Assembly (NCBI GenBank): GCA_965153455.1
Contig: OZ234495.1
Span: 2,914,001 to 2,978,000 of the forward strand
Length of the DNA stretch: 64,000 bases
Direction of reading: 5' to 3'
Source: Sphagnum compactum
Taxonomy: Eukaryota > Bryophyta > Sphagnopsida > Sphagnales
A program made the position numbers and the translations under genes. Below are positions 63,561-64,000 of the stretch, one piece after another (the stretch's first letter is position 1; each line of letters begins with the position of its first letter). The notes beneath the pieces were generated by a model. The model was not told the DNA's origin, did not search any database, and saw only the letters and a program-made list of their open reading frames with translations.

Positions 63561-64000
63561 GTGGTAGAGCTACTATTGATGCTGGACAAAACTGTCTCTG
63601 GCTACCATCAAAAAACAACTGAACACCTCTGGATTGTCTTTTAGGTCTGTTGAGAATCTTTGAGCTCAGGTATAGGTAGTGGTCTTCTAGAAGGAATCAG
63701 TGAGAACTGCTAAGTAGAAGATGCGATTTTGATCCGTTGTGTTTCTTGCAGACATCTTAGATCTTGATGATGAGCAGGCCAGCTTCTCATTCTATGCATG
63801 TGCTACACTGAGTTTGTTCACAAGCTGATTGACATATTGTTGTACTACATCTGTTCTTTTCTTCCACCAGAAATGCTAATATCTGAGTGGCTGAATGCAA
63901 TTTGGTTTGGATGCATCAGTGTTGGGAAAAACATGGAAATAGGAATTTAAGATGCAAGGCAGAAGAGATTTTTTGTACTCTGTAGTTTAGGATTTTAGCC

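Overview
This is a stretch of nuclear DNA from a plant. Three spliced genes match known plant (eukaryotic) proteins over their full length: ELP3, TAP46 and SPO11-1. Their introns are short, mostly about 80 to 850 bp, with GT-AG ends and one GC-AG intron. They sit in a compact gene-bearing island, and the rest is AT-rich, gene-poor and full of local tandem repeats. I cannot name the species. The compact genes inside gene-poor AT-rich DNA would suit a seed-free land plant, but nothing here proves that.

Layout. 0.2-1.5 kb is a 75-80 bp minisatellite with about 17 units. 3.5-33.5 kb is a large, diverged, direct segmental duplication: copy A at about 3.5-18.95 kb and copy B at about 21.4-33.5 kb, with a 2.5 kb spacer. 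Each copy carries one small three-exon Cys-rich (metallothionein-like) gene. The A gene at 6.1-7.1 kb is open. The B gene at 24.5-25.6 kb is decayed: acceptor AG lost, stop in exon 2, cysteines lost, TATA box altered. The remainder of both copies is AT-rich, with copy-specific insertions bounded by terminal inverted repeats (12.13-12.76, 12.96-14.24 with a further element nested inside it, and 26.78-27.00 kb). The two copies also hold different numbers of a 265-bp tandem repeat.

37.1-58.4 kb is the gene island. It starts with a 75-bp tandem array and a promoter-proximal repeat. Then come a two-exon gene for an 80-residue single-membrane-span protein (+), ELP3 (-, 9 exons), a divergent intergenic region with four tandem copies of a ~195-bp unit, TAP46 (+, 9 exons including a 36-nt microexon) and SPO11-1 (-, 14 recognised exons plus a tentative first exon, with 17-nt and 32-nt microexons). 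ELP3 and TAP46 are head to head; TAP46 and SPO11-1 are tail to tail.

58.4-62.9 kb is AT-rich without recognisable genes, except a 54-bp tandem repeat. 62.9-63.6 kb turns GC- and CT-rich and looks like the 5' end of a gene that would continue off the right edge.

The three recognised genes do not form a pathway. ELP3 acts in tRNA wobble-uridine modification, TAP46 regulates PP2A-type phosphatases in TOR signalling, and SPO11-1 makes meiotic double-strand breaks. I found no coding remains of autonomous transposons, no tRNA or rRNA gene and no CRISPR array.
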